Assembly: GCA_049316905.1 (NCBI GenBank)
Contig: JBMOJH010000038.1
Span: 1-29,672 of the forward strand
Length of the DNA: 29,672 nt
Source of the DNA: CAIPVR01 sp049316905
GTDB taxonomy: Bacteria > Actinomycetota > Acidimicrobiia > Acidimicrobiales > Microtrichaceae
Reading direction: 5' to 3'
The translations under genes were made by a program, and so were the position numbers. The notes under the pieces were generated by a model. It was given only the letters and a program-made list of their open reading frames with translations, made no database searches and had not been told where the DNA came from. This document shows positions 1-9,605 of this stretch, one piece after another. Positions within the stretch are counted from its first letter, which is position 1, and each line of letters opens with the position of its first letter.

Positions 1-2143
<2,143 letters not shown>

Positions 2144-2150
2144 GTGCCTG

Positions 2151-2177
2151 CCTCCCGGAAGGTGTCGGATCAGTCTA
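2151..2177 (-). promoter_or_regulatory. Probable clpC -10 element and Shine-Dalgarno
   Basis: On the minus strand TAGACT (2177-2172) is a good -10 hexamer. It would place transcription initiation near 2165, giving a leader of about 20 nt that contains GGGAGG (2156-2151), 7 nt before the GTG start. The -35 region (AACGTC with 17-nt spacing) is weak. No HspR inverted repeat or obvious ClgR site was seen in the 108-bp divergent spacer. Confidence 0.45.
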
Positions 2178-2239
2178 ACCCCCACCCCTGTCGGGACGTT
2201 CCCCGGGTACTCGCATGGGGCCGTGAGGCCCTCCGCCTG

Positions 2240-2245
2240 TATCTT
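2240..2245 (+). promoter_or_regulatory. Possible -10 element for a leaderless polyprenyl synthase mRNA
   Basis: TATCTT ends 6 nt before the GTG at 2252, and no Shine-Dalgarno precedes that GTG. The spacing fits initiation at the first base of the start codon, as in leaderless actinobacterial transcripts. No convincing -35 is seen. Confidence 0.35.
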
Positions 2246-2251
2246 CGTCCC

Positions 2252-3250
2252 GTGGCCGGAACCAACCCCCTGCAGGTCATGCCCCACATGGAGGCCGACC
2301 TCGCCCGCGTGGAGGCGGAGCTGACCGCGGCCGCCGGCTCGGGGGACCCGTTCCTCACCGAGATCGCCACCCACCTGATCAGCGCCGGCGGCAAGCGGGT
2401 CCGGCCGGGGTTCTGCGTGGCGGCCGCCGCCACGGCGCTCACCGTGGACGCACCGGCCTCCCCGGAGGCGGTGACCGGCGCCGTGGCCGTGGAGCTGGTG
2501 CACCTGGGCTCGCTCTACCACGACGACGTGATGGACGAGGCCGTGGTCCGGCGCACCGTGGACAGCGTCAACGCCCGCTGGGGCAACCTCAAGGCGATCC
2601 TGGCCGGCGACTTCCTGCTCGCCCGGGCCTCCGAGCTGGCGGCATCGCTCGGCGTGGAGGTGGCCGGGCTGCTCGCGGCGACCATCGGCCGGCTGTGCGA
2701 GGGCCAGGTCCGGGAGCTGCAGCACGCGTTCGACGTGGACCGCTCCCGCGACGCCTACCTGAGCTCGATCGACGGCAAGACCGCCAGCCTGCTCGGCGCC
2801 TCGTGCCGGATCGGCGGGATCGTGGCCGAGCTCCCGGGCGAGCACACCAACGCCCTGACCACCTTCGGGCACTCCTACGGCATGGCGTTCCAGGTCGTCG
2901 ACGACGTGCTCGACCTGGTGAGCACCGAGGCCGACCTGGGCAAGCCGGCGGGCCACGACCTGGAGGAGGGCGTGTACACCCTCCCGGTCATCCTCACGCT
3001 GGAGTCCGAGCGCGGCCCCGAGCTGCGGGAGCTGCTCGGCGGCCCGGTCGACGCGGCGACGCGCGACAAGGCGATCGCCATCGTGCGGGACGGCCCCGGG
3101 ATCCCCGGGGCCATCGACGTCGCCCGCCGCTACGCCGACACGGCGCGCACCGCGCTGGCGGACCTGCCCCCCAGCCCGGGCGTCACGGGGCTCACGGCCG
3201 CGGCGGACTACCTGCTCGACTCGGTCGAGGCCGCCGCGCAGCCGTCCTGA
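2252..3250 (+). CDS. Long-chain all-trans polyprenyl diphosphate synthase
   Basis: Adds isopentenyl diphosphate units to an allylic diphosphate to make the all-trans prenyl tail used for respiratory quinones (menaquinone in most actinobacteria). The 332-residue length fits the family. Visible motifs are GGKRVRP (46-52, IPP binding), the first Asp-rich motif DDVMD (91-95) followed by RR, a GDFLL motif near 119-123, and the second Asp-rich motif DDVLD (217-221) followed by the usual KPAGHDLEEG. The open frame continues far upstream, but that part is antisense to clpC. The GTG at 2252 is chosen because it keeps the NPL N-terminus and follows a -10-like hexamer at leaderless distance. ATG codons at 2279 and 2288 are alternatives. 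Chain length cannot be told from sequence alone. The gene converges with the ABM-fold gene. Confidence 0.9.
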   Translation: MAGTNPLQVMPHMEADLARVEAELTAAAGSGDPFLTEIATHLISAGGKRVRPGFCVAAAATALTVDAPASPEAVTGAVAVELVHLGSLYHDDVMDEAVVRRTVDSVNARWGNLKAILAGDFLLARASELAASLGVEVAGLLAATIGRLCEGQVRELQHAFDVDRSRDAYLSSIDGKTASLLGASCRIGGIVAELPGEHTNALTTFGHSYGMAFQVVDDVLDLVSTEADLGKPAGHDLEEGVYTLPVILTLESERGPELRELLGGPVDAATRDKAIAIVRDGPGIPGAIDVARRYADTARTALADLPPSPGVTGLTAAADYLLDSVEAAAQPS

Positions 3251-3260
3251 GCCCGCCGCG

Positions 3261-3315
3261 TCACATCAGCAGGGCTCACATCAGCAGGGCTCACATCAGC
3301 AGGGCTCACATCAGC
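3261..3315. repeat. 15-bp tandem repeat duplicating the 3' end and stop codon of the adjacent gene
   Basis: The unit TCACATCAGCAGGGC occurs at 3261-3275, 3276-3290 and 3291-3305, followed by a 10-nt partial copy at 3306-3315. On the minus strand each unit is five codons long and in frame with the gene ending at 3306, so the final Leu-Met-stop is repeated and four in-frame TGA codons follow one another. It probably arose by replication slippage. Confidence 0.9.
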
Positions 3316-3608
3316 TTGGTGGAGTTGGCGACCTCGTGCTGGTGGATGTCCACGCCGGTGATCGGCAGAGTGCCCATCCCGGTGAGGAACGCCGCCATGT
3401 GGGCGCTGGCCATGTGCTCGCCCATCGCGTCGGCCGACTCCCACTCCTCGTAGACCCGGAACGTGCCGGGGGTGGCGGGGTCGGCCCAGAAGCCGTAGGT
3501 GATGTTGCCCTCCTCGGCCAGGGTGGCCTCGACCAGCGGGGCGAAGAGCTCGACCGCCTGGTCGTGGCCCGACGGGTCCATGGAGATGATGCCGCTCACG
3601 ATCAACAT
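3306..3608 (-). CDS. Small antibiotic-biosynthesis-monooxygenase (ABM) fold protein
   Basis: A 100-residue single-domain protein resembling the ABM dimeric alpha-beta barrel family, whose members include cofactor-independent quinone monooxygenases, haem-degrading enzymes and many uncharacterised proteins. It opens with MLIVSGIISMDPSG and shows the family pattern: a first strand, a helix (DQAVELFAPLVEATL), GNITYGFWAD, then FRVYEEWESADAMGEHMASAHM, which matches the usual YE-W-s-a-h-h-s-h-F segment. The start is ATG 3608; upstream ATG or GTG codons in this frame lie in DNA antisense to the kinase gene's coding frame. There is no Shine-Dalgarno, but TACGGT lies 8 nt upstream. The substrate cannot be inferred. 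The stop lies in the tandem repeat described separately. Confidence 0.75.
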   Translation of the reverse strand: MLIVSGIISMDPSGHDQAVELFAPLVEATLAEEGNITYGFWADPATPGTFRVYEEWESADAMGEHMASAHMAAFLTGMGTLPITGVDIHQHEVANSTKLM

Positions 3609-3616
3609 GGGGCGGC

Positions 3617-3622
3617 ACCGTA
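3617..3622 (-). promoter_or_regulatory. Possible -10 hexamer before the ABM-fold gene
   Basis: TACGGT on the minus strand ends 8 nt before the ATG at 3608, with no Shine-Dalgarno between. This is compatible with a leaderless or nearly leaderless transcript that starts after the kinase stop codon. Confidence 0.25.
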
Positions 3623-3652
3623 GCCGCCGGTCGGGCCCGTCGGGCAGCCCGG

Positions 3653-5491
3653 CTAGCTCAGGGCGTCGCGGAATCCGGCGACGACGGCCTGCAGCTGCTC
3701 CGGCGAGATCGCGGGCCCCTTCGACCCGATCGCCATGGTCACCACCGAGTCCCCGACCACCAGCGCGGCGGTGCGGACGGTCTGGAACTGCGTCATCCCG
3801 GCCGGCGGCGGCTTGAGCCAGGTGTTGTAGAGGGAGCGGTCGCCCAGGTCGAGCTCCGGCTCCCGGTGCTCGACCTGCACGGCGTCGATGTCCTCGGCGC
3901 CGAACGGCCGGCTGAACCCGCGGCACTCGTTCCCGGTCACGCCCTGCTCGAGCGACCAGGCGTTGAACAGCATCCGGGCATCCGCAGGGTCGCGGAACTG
4001 CACCACCCGGAACCAGGCCTGTCCGGCGGGCCACAGGGCCGACTTCTCCCAGAGTCCTGTGACCACGAACGGCCGGGTCATGAAGCCCATGCACGCCGGG
4101 TCCTTGTCGGCGTTGAAGGACTGCCAGCGGCCCTCGGCCGGGAGCCGGTCGAGGAAGAAGGTGGGGGCCTCCACCACCTGGACACCGGGGTCCAGGGGCC
4201 GGGCGAGCGCAACCGGGTCGGCCATGCGGGAGCCCAGCACGCTCGAGGTGTCGCGGACACCGGGCACGTCGTAGCGCACGTCGGCCTGCATCCCGGCGAA
4301 CGGGCTGCCGCCGTTGACGGTGGTGCTCGTCTCGCCGGGGTCCGTCATGCCGTCGGCGCCGCTGTCGGTCGGCTGGGTGAACAGGGTCGTGACCGTGGAC
4401 GGCGGCGGGTTCGCGGCCGTCGCGTCGGCCGAATCGTCGGCACCGCCCCCACGGAGCAGCGCCCAGGTGCCGGCGGCCACGAGCGCCACCACCGCGACGA
4501 CACCCACGACGAGGAGCGCCCACGGACGGCGTGAGCCCGTGGGCGGGATGGTGCTCGCCGCGGGTGCGGCCTCCTCCGGCCCGCCGACGGGCGGGGCGGT
4601 CACCGGCAGATCGTCGAGCACCACCAGCGGCGTCGGGTCGAACCCGAGCGCGACCTGGACGGACCGCAGCGCCTCGCCGAACGCCTCGGCGCCCGCAGGC
4701 CGTTCCGACGGCTCGCGGGCCAGGCCCGACTCCACGAGGTCGCACACCTCGGCCGGGAGGGCGTCCCGGTCGAGCGAGCGCCGCTCGTTGCGGGCCATGC
4801 GGCCGACCACCAGCAGCGGGCTGTCCTCCGCGTCGCCCAGCGCGGGCCGGCCGTCGAGGAGCTCGAACAGCGTGGAGGCGAGCTCGTACACGTCGGTCAG
4901 CTCCGACGCGGGCGCGCCGTCGAACATCTCGGGCGCGGCGTGCAGCGGGGTGAACACCGGGACCCGGGTGGTGACCGACGCGGCCGAGGCGAACCGCGAG
5001 ATGCCGAAGTCCGAGAGCAGCACCTCGCCCGGGCGGCCCACCAGCAGGTTCTGCGGCTTCACGTCGCCGTGGACGATGCCGTGACGGTGCGCGGTGGCCA
5101 GGGCCCCGGCCACCTGGACGCCCACCTGCAGGACCTCCTCCACGGGCAGGCCGCCGTCGCGGGCCTCCGCAAGCTGGCGGGCCAGTGTGCCCCCGGGCAG
5201 GTACTCCATCACCAGGTACGGGCGCCCACCGCCCTCGGCGCCCTCGGCGATGCCGCCGTCGAACACCGTGACGATGTTCGGGTGGGAGCCGAGCCCGCCC
5301 AGGGTGCGGCACTCGTTCACGAACAGCCGGTTGGCCAGTTCGTCCTGGCCGGGGAGGTCGAGGACCTTCACGGCCACCTGGCGGCCGAAGCGCTCCTGGG
5401 TGCCGAGGTACACGACGCTCGACGCGCCGCGACCCAGCACCTCGCTCAGGACCACGCCGTCGATGGTCGGCCGGTTCGCGGTGTCGGACAT
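3653..5491 (-). CDS. Transmembrane Ser/Thr protein kinase (PknB-like, non-RD) with an extracytoplasmic domain
   Basis: A 612-residue eukaryotic-type kinase. The N-terminal cytoplasmic kinase domain (about 10-280) has the glycine loop GRGASSVVY (20-28), the ATP lysine in VAVK (Lys42), catalytic loop HGDVKPQN (141-148), DFG (161-163) and an APE motif (186-188). The usual HRD arginine is Gly142, so it is a non-RD kinase. A Pro/Ala linker leads to one membrane helix (about 324-346) after SRRPW. The remaining ~265 residues face outward: a Thr/Ser/Pro stretch followed by a globular region with a few Cys. No PASTA repeats are seen, so the ligand is unknown. The ATG at 5491 has GGAGG just upstream. 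The gene lies 86 nt after the FHA gene, whose product is a plausible phospho-threonine partner. Confidence 0.93.
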   Translation of the reverse strand: MSDTANRPTIDGVVLSEVLGRGASSVVYLGTQERFGRQVAVKVLDLPGQDELANRLFVNECRTLGGLGSHPNIVTVFDGGIAEGAEGGGRPYLVMEYLPGGTLARQLAEARDGGLPVEEVLQVGVQVAGALATAHRHGIVHGDVKPQNLLVGRPGEVLLSDFGISRFASAASVTTRVPVFTPLHAAPEMFDGAPASELTDVYELASTLFELLDGRPALGDAEDSPLLVVGRMARNERRSLDRDALPAEVCDLVESGLAREPSERPAGAEAFGEALRSVQVALGFDPTPLVVLDDLPVTAPPVGGPEEAAPAASTIPPTGSRRPWALLVVGVVAVVALVAAGTWALLRGGGADDSADATAANPPPSTVTTLFTQPTDSGADGMTDPGETSTTVNGGSPFAGMQADVRYDVPGVRDTSSVLGSRMADPVALARPLDPGVQVVEAPTFFLDRLPAEGRWQSFNADKDPACMGFMTRPFVVTGLWEKSALWPAGQAWFRVVQFRDPADARMLFNAWSLEQGVTGNECRGFSRPFGAEDIDAVQVEHREPELDLGDRSLYNTWLKPPPAGMTQFQTVRTAALVVGDSVVTMAIGSKGPAISPEQLQAVVAGFRDALS

Positions 5492-5538
5492 CTTCCTCCC
5501 GCCCGGATCCCCGCCGGGCCCCCTGCTGACGAGCGGAG

Positions 5539-5544
5539 AGGCTA
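5539..5544 (-). promoter_or_regulatory. Possible -10 element for the kinase gene
   Basis: The 86-nt gap between the FHA stop and the kinase start holds a locally AT-rich patch with TAGCCT (5544-5539, minus strand). Initiation near 5532 would give a leader of about 40 nt carrying GGGAGGAAG before the ATG. This suggests that the kinase can be transcribed separately from the genes upstream. The -35 is unclear. Confidence 0.3.
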
Positions 5545-5577
5545 AATCACCCGGCTCCCGTGGGGGAACGCGGGCGC

Positions 5578-6267
5578 TCAGATCGACGACGGCAGCTCGG
5601 CCAGGTCGTCCGCGGTGATCAGGCCGCGGTCGACCAGGTGCCGCACCGCCACCTGGCGGCGGTTGGTGGCCAGCGTCGACGGCGTGCCCACCACCCCGTC
5701 GACCCCCTCCTCGGCGAGGCGGCGGCAGAGGTGGTCGAGCTTGCGGTTGTACTTGGGGAGCGTCCAGCCGAGGCGGCGTGCCACCTCCTTGTTGCCGGGC
5801 ATGCGCGACGCCCAGTCGGGTCGGCCCCGGAGCAGCGGTTCGGCGAGGGCGGCCACGAGGAGACGCTGCTCGGCGTTGAGCGACACGAGCCCGAACTCCA
5901 CCGTGTCGGTGGCCGCGCTCGTGCCCACGCCGGGAAGGCCGCCCTCCTCCAGCGCACCCCGGATCTCGTAGCGGGCGGGACCGGCCTCGAAGGCGACGGC
6001 GAACTCGGCGAACCCGAGCGGGACCTGGTCGCCGGGGCCGACCTCGGCGCGGGACGTGCCGGTGGCGTCGAGCACGTGGAGCGGGATGTAGCGGCCGGTG
6101 TTCTGGAGGAACCAGACGTCGCCGTGCGGCACGAAGGAGCCGAGCACCCGGTGCAGGTACTGGTTGTCGGCGTCCACGACGAGGTCCGCGCTGCGCCCGA
6201 AGCTCAGCGACCGGCCGTCGTCGAGCGTGAGCTCCTCCCCCAGGTACTCCAGGTAGAGCCGTGCCAT
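5578..6267 (-). CDS. FHA-like domain protein with C-terminal helical/HTH region
   Basis: A 229-residue soluble protein. Residues 1-103 resemble a forkhead-associated phosphopeptide-binding domain: a short sheet start, SFGRSADLVVD (22-32), NQYLHR (35-40), then WFLQNTG (52-58) and GPGDQVPLGF. The Gly-Arg of the first loop is kept, but the usual S-x-x-H and NG pairs are replaced by NQYLHR and QNTG, so this is a divergent subtype. Residues 125-229 are helical, with KEVARRLGWTLPKYNRKLDHLCRRL resembling a helix-turn-helix. The start is ATG 6267 with GGGAGG upstream; the open frame upstream overlaps the ABC gene and is not used. The gene sits 25 nt after the ABC gene and before a Ser/Thr kinase. It may link kinase output to DNA binding; this is an inference. 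Confidence 0.72.
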   Translation of the reverse strand: MARLYLEYLGEELTLDDGRSLSFGRSADLVVDADNQYLHRVLGSFVPHGDVWFLQNTGRYIPLHVLDATGTSRAEVGPGDQVPLGFAEFAVAFEAGPARYEIRGALEEGGLPGVGTSAATDTVEFGLVSLNAEQRLLVAALAEPLLRGRPDWASRMPGNKEVARRLGWTLPKYNRKLDHLCRRLAEEGVDGVVGTPSTLATNRRQVAVRHLVDRGLITADDLAELPSSI

Positions 6268-6292
6268 CCGGTGATCCTCCCGCGACCGCCGC

Positions 6293-7360
6293 TCAGCGGT
6301 CCGTCGCGGGGAACGAGCGGGCGGCCGCGCCGATGTGACGCACCCGGACGGCATCACCCCGGGAGTGGCGGGGCGGGCCGGGGACCCGGACGCGCAGGAC
6401 CTGGCCGGCCACGTCGACGAGGTAGCCGGTGTCGCGCCCGACGTACTCGACGAGCTGCACCACGCCGACGCCACCATCGGCGACATCCGCTCCGGCCGGC
6501 TCCAGCGCGAGCGACTCCGGGCGGGCGAGGACGTCGACCGGGCCGGTCACGGGCTCGTCCAGCGCGACAGCACCGAGGGCCGTGGCCGCGTGGTCGCCGC
6601 GGGCGTCGCCCGGGAGGAGGTTCGCGTCGCCCACGAAACCGGCGACCCACCGGTCGACGGGGCGCAGGTAGAGCGCCTCCGGCGGGCCGGACTGCACGAT
6701 CCGCCCCGCGGACATGACCGCCACCTCGTCACCGAGCACGAAGGCCTCGTCCTGGTCGTGCGTGACGAACACGGTGGTCACGCCGAGATCCGCGAGGAGA
6801 GCGTGCACGTCGGTGCGGACCTGGGTGCGCAGCGAGGCGTCGAGGTTCGAGAACGGCTCGTCGAGGAGCAGCACCGACGGGCGCGGCGCGATGGCCCGGG
6901 CCAGGGCCACCCGCTGCTGCTGACCGCCGGAGAGCGTGTCGGGCATGCGGTCGCCGAGGTCGGGCAGGCCCACCATGGCCAGGGCCTCGTCGATGCGGGG
7001 CGAGCTGCGGCGGTCCGACCGGTCGAGACCGAACCCCACGTTGCGGGCCACGGTCAGGTGGGGGAACAGCGCCCAGTCCTGGAACACCATGCCCACCCGC
7101 CGCTGCTCCGGCGCCACGAACGTGCCCGGCCCGGTCAGCAGGCGATCGCCGCAGGTCACGGTGCCCTCGTCGGGCACCTCGAGGCCGGCGAGCACCCGGA
7201 GCAGGGTGGTCTTGCCGCACCCGGACGGGCCCAGGAGGGCGAGGGTGCGACCCGCAGGGACGTCGAGGGCCACGCCGTCGAGGACGGCGATGCCGTCGGC
7301 GAACGCCATGCGCAGGCCCTGCGCCGCCAGCGGGACCCCGCCGGGTGGCTCCACCGTCAC
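6293..7360 (-). CDS. ABC transporter ATP-binding protein (FbpC/PotA/CysA-like)
   Basis: A 355-residue importer-type ATPase. It has Walker A GPSGCGKT (44-51), the Q-loop at Gln94 in MVFQDWALFP, signature LSGGQQQR (143-150), Walker B LLLDEP (164-169) and H-loop His201 in VTHDQDEAF. After residue ~240 there is a TOBE-type beta domain (VLARPESLAL onward), typical of ATPases of iron(III), polyamine, sulfate or sugar importers. Sequence alone cannot choose among these substrates. The start is GTG 7360, which overlaps the lysS stop in a GTGA junction, so it is likely translationally coupled to lysS. No permease or substrate-binding protein is encoded nearby, so its partners must be elsewhere. Confidence 0.93.
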   Translation of the reverse strand: MTVEPPGGVPLAAQGLRMAFADGIAVLDGVALDVPAGRTLALLGPSGCGKTTLLRVLAGLEVPDEGTVTCGDRLLTGPGTFVAPEQRRVGMVFQDWALFPHLTVARNVGFGLDRSDRRSSPRIDEALAMVGLPDLGDRMPDTLSGGQQQRVALARAIAPRPSVLLLDEPFSNLDASLRTQVRTDVHALLADLGVTTVFVTHDQDEAFVLGDEVAVMSAGRIVQSGPPEALYLRPVDRWVAGFVGDANLLPGDARGDHAATALGAVALDEPVTGPVDVLARPESLALEPAGADVADGGVGVVQLVEYVGRDTGYLVDVAGQVLRVRVPGPPRHSRGDAVRVRHIGAAARSFPATDR

Positions 7361-8769
7361 CCTTCCTGCGGCTCCGGCCGGAGGGTCGGGAACAGGACGA
7401 CGTCACGGATGCTGTGGACGTCCGCGAGCAGCATCACCAGGCGGTCGATGCCGATGCCCAGCCCGACGGTCGGGGGCAGCCCGTAGTCGAGGGCCCGGAG
7501 GTAGTCCTGGTCGACGACCATGGCCTCGTCGTCGCCCTCGGCGCGCTGCGCGGCCTGGGCCTCGAACCGCTCGCGCTGCACCTCGGGATCGGTGAGCTCG
7601 GAGAAGCCGTTGCAGAGCTCGCGGCCCACGACGATGCCCTCGAAACGCTCGACGAGCAGCGGGTCGTCGCGGTGGGTGCGGCTGAGGGGCGAGACCTCGG
7701 CCGGGTAGTCGATCACGAAGACCGGGTCCCAGAGGTCGTGCTCGGTGGTCTTCTCGTAGAGCTCGAGCAGCAACTTGCCCGGGCCGTGCGACTCCTTCCA
7801 CGGCACCCCGTGGGCGTCGCAGAGCTCGCGGAGGCGGGCGACCGGCGTGCGCACCGAGATCTCCTCCCCCACCCGCTCCGAGGTCAGCTCGGCCAGCGGC
7901 GCGCGGCGCCACGGGGTGGAGAGGTCCACCGGGCGGCCCTGGTACTCCACGGTGGTGGAGCCGCACAGCTCGGTCGCGAGGTGGGCCACCAGCTGCTCGG
8001 TGAGCTCCATGTGCACGTGGTAGTCGCCGTAGGCCTCGTAGCACTCGAGCATCGTGAACTCGGGGTTGTGCCGGGTGGAGATGCCCTCGTTGCGGAACAC
8101 GCGGGCGATCTCGAACACCCGCTCGAACCCGCCGACCACCAGCCGCTTCAGGTACAGCTCGGGGGCGATGCGGAGGTAGAGCTCGAGGTCGAGCGCGTGG
8201 TGCTGGGTCACGAACGGCCGGGCGAGGGCGCCGCCGGGGATCGGGTGGAAGACCGGTGTCTCCACCTCGAGGTAGCCGCGGTCCTCCATGAACCGGCGGG
8301 TGAGCGACAGCAGGTGCGACCGCAGCACGAAGGTGTGCCGGGCCTCCTCGGTGACCCACAGGTCGACGTACCGCTGGCGGTAGCGGGTGTCGGGGTCGCT
8401 GATGCCGTGCCACTTGTCGGGGAAGGGGCGGCGGGTGCCCGCGAGCAGCGTCCAGCCGTCGACGCGGATCGACAGCTCGCCCCGACGCGTGGTCATCACC
8501 TCGCCGGTGACCCCGATCCAGTCCCCGAGGTTGAGCTCGCAGAACCGCTCGAAGTCCGGTGTGGTGGCCGACGGGGCGAACAGCTGGATCCTGCCGGTGG
8601 AGTCCGCGAGCGTGCCGAAGGCGAGCTTGCCCTGCACCCGGCGCAGCATCAGGCGGCCGGCCACGGACACGACGCGCCCGGTCTCGGTGCCGGGCTCCAG
8701 GCCCTGGTGCTCGGCCGCGACCGCGGCCGCGGTCGTGTCGGCCTCGTACCGGTACGGCTGGTCGCTCAC
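7357..8769 (-). CDS. lysS: Lysyl-tRNA synthetase, class II
   Basis: Charges tRNA-Lys with lysine in the cytoplasm. The protein has 470 residues, slightly shorter than the ~490-505 usual in bacteria, mostly at the N-terminus. An OB-fold anticodon-binding domain (about 30-110, VSVAGRLMLRRVQGKLAF onward) precedes the class II catalytic core: motif 1 region RGYLEVETPVFHPIPGG (164-180), motif 2 FRNEGISTRHNPEFTMLE (225-242) and motif 3 GLGIGIDRLVML (436-447). The start is GTG 8769, which forms a GTGA overlap with the coaX stop; the longer frame to 8826 would overlap coaX by 61 nt. In mycobacteria lysS also lies between coaX and clpC. Confidence 0.97.
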   Translation of the reverse strand: MSDQPYRYEADTTAAAVAAEHQGLEPGTETGRVVSVAGRLMLRRVQGKLAFGTLADSTGRIQLFAPSATTPDFERFCELNLGDWIGVTGEVMTTRRGELSIRVDGWTLLAGTRRPFPDKWHGISDPDTRYRQRYVDLWVTEEARHTFVLRSHLLSLTRRFMEDRGYLEVETPVFHPIPGGALARPFVTQHHALDLELYLRIAPELYLKRLVVGGFERVFEIARVFRNEGISTRHNPEFTMLECYEAYGDYHVHMELTEQLVAHLATELCGSTTVEYQGRPVDLSTPWRRAPLAELTSERVGEEISVRTPVARLRELCDAHGVPWKESHGPGKLLLELYEKTTEHDLWDPVFVIDYPAEVSPLSRTHRDDPLLVERFEGIVVGRELCNGFSELTDPEVQRERFEAQAAQRAEGDDEAMVVDQDYLRALDYGLPPTVGLGIGIDRLVMLLADVHSIRDVVLFPTLRPEPQEG

Positions 8770-9554
8770 TGACGCTCCCCCTGGTTCTTCTCCCAGATGA
8801 GGCGGAGCCCGTGCAGGGTGAGCCACGGCTCTTCGTGCTCGATCGAGGCGGTGATGGGGGCGATCAGGCCGGCGAGGCCGCCGGTGGCCACGACCGTGGA
8901 CTCACCGATGACCTCCTCGATGCGGTCGCACATGCCGTCGACCAGCGAGGAGTAGCCGTAGACGGCGCCGGACTGGATCGACTCGACGGTGGTCTTGCCG
9001 ATGACCGAACGCGGTTCCACCAGCTCCACGCGCCGGAGCGCGGCCGCCCGTCCGAAGAGGGCGTCCATGGAGATCTCGATCCCGGGGACGATCGCGCCGC
9101 CGAGATACGCGCCGTCCGCGGAGATCACGTCGAAGGTGGTGGCCGTGCCGAAGTCGACCACGATCGTGGGACCGCCGAAGAGGTCGTAGGCGCCCACCGC
9201 GTTCGCGATGCGGTCCGCGCCGACCTCCTTGGGGTTGTCGTAGAGCACCGACATGCCGGTGCGCACGCCGGCGCCCAGCACCACCGGTTCGATCTCGAGG
9301 TAGCGCTCGCACATGCGGCGGAGCTCGAAGGTCACGCTGGGCACACCGGACGAGACGGCGACGCCCCGCACGTCGTCGCGGAGTTCCAGCCCACGGGTCT
9401 CGAGGAGCTGGCGCAGCAGGAGGGCGAGCTCGTCACTGGTGCGCTCGGCCACGGTGGCCAGGCGCCAGTGGTCGAGCAGCTGGTGGCTGCGGTCGCCGGA
9501 GTCGTAGAGCCCGACGACGGTCTGGGTGTTGCCGACGTCGATGACGAGCAGCAC
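8766..9554 (-). CDS. coaX: Type III pantothenate kinase
   Basis: Phosphorylates pantothenate, the first committed step of coenzyme A synthesis. It is a 262-residue ASKHA-fold enzyme. Visible motifs are VIDVGNTQTVVGLY (4-17, phosphate loop with the catalytic Asp), PKEVGADRIANAVGAYDLF (pantothenate site), VVDFGTATTFDVI and GGAIVPGIEIS. The start is placed at GTG 9554, preceded by GGGAG at good spacing and giving the usual N-terminus just before the IDVGNT strand. The ATG at 9590 would add 12 residues that homologues normally lack. The gene follows nadC closely and overlaps lysS by 4 nt. Confidence 0.95.
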   Translation of the reverse strand: MLLVIDVGNTQTVVGLYDSGDRSHQLLDHWRLATVAERTSDELALLLRQLLETRGLELRDDVRGVAVSSGVPSVTFELRRMCERYLEIEPVVLGAGVRTGMSVLYDNPKEVGADRIANAVGAYDLFGGPTIVVDFGTATTFDVISADGAYLGGAIVPGIEISMDALFGRAAALRRVELVEPRSVIGKTTVESIQSGAVYGYSSLVDGMCDRIEEVIGESTVVATGGLAGLIAPITASIEHEEPWLTLHGLRLIWEKNQGERQ

Positions 9555-9605
9555 GTTGGCTCCCGGGGTGCTGGATGGGTGGATCGTCAAGGATGGCCGC
9601 GGCGC

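Noticed and set aside
3261..3315. Tandem repeat as a CRISPR array
   Set aside because: Units are 15 bp and directly abutting, with no spacers, and no cas genes are nearby.
3208..3618. Alternative 136-residue minus-strand frame over the ABM gene
   Set aside because: Its C-terminus is only the repeat read out of frame (ADVSP units), and the ABM-like frame has a recognisable domain.
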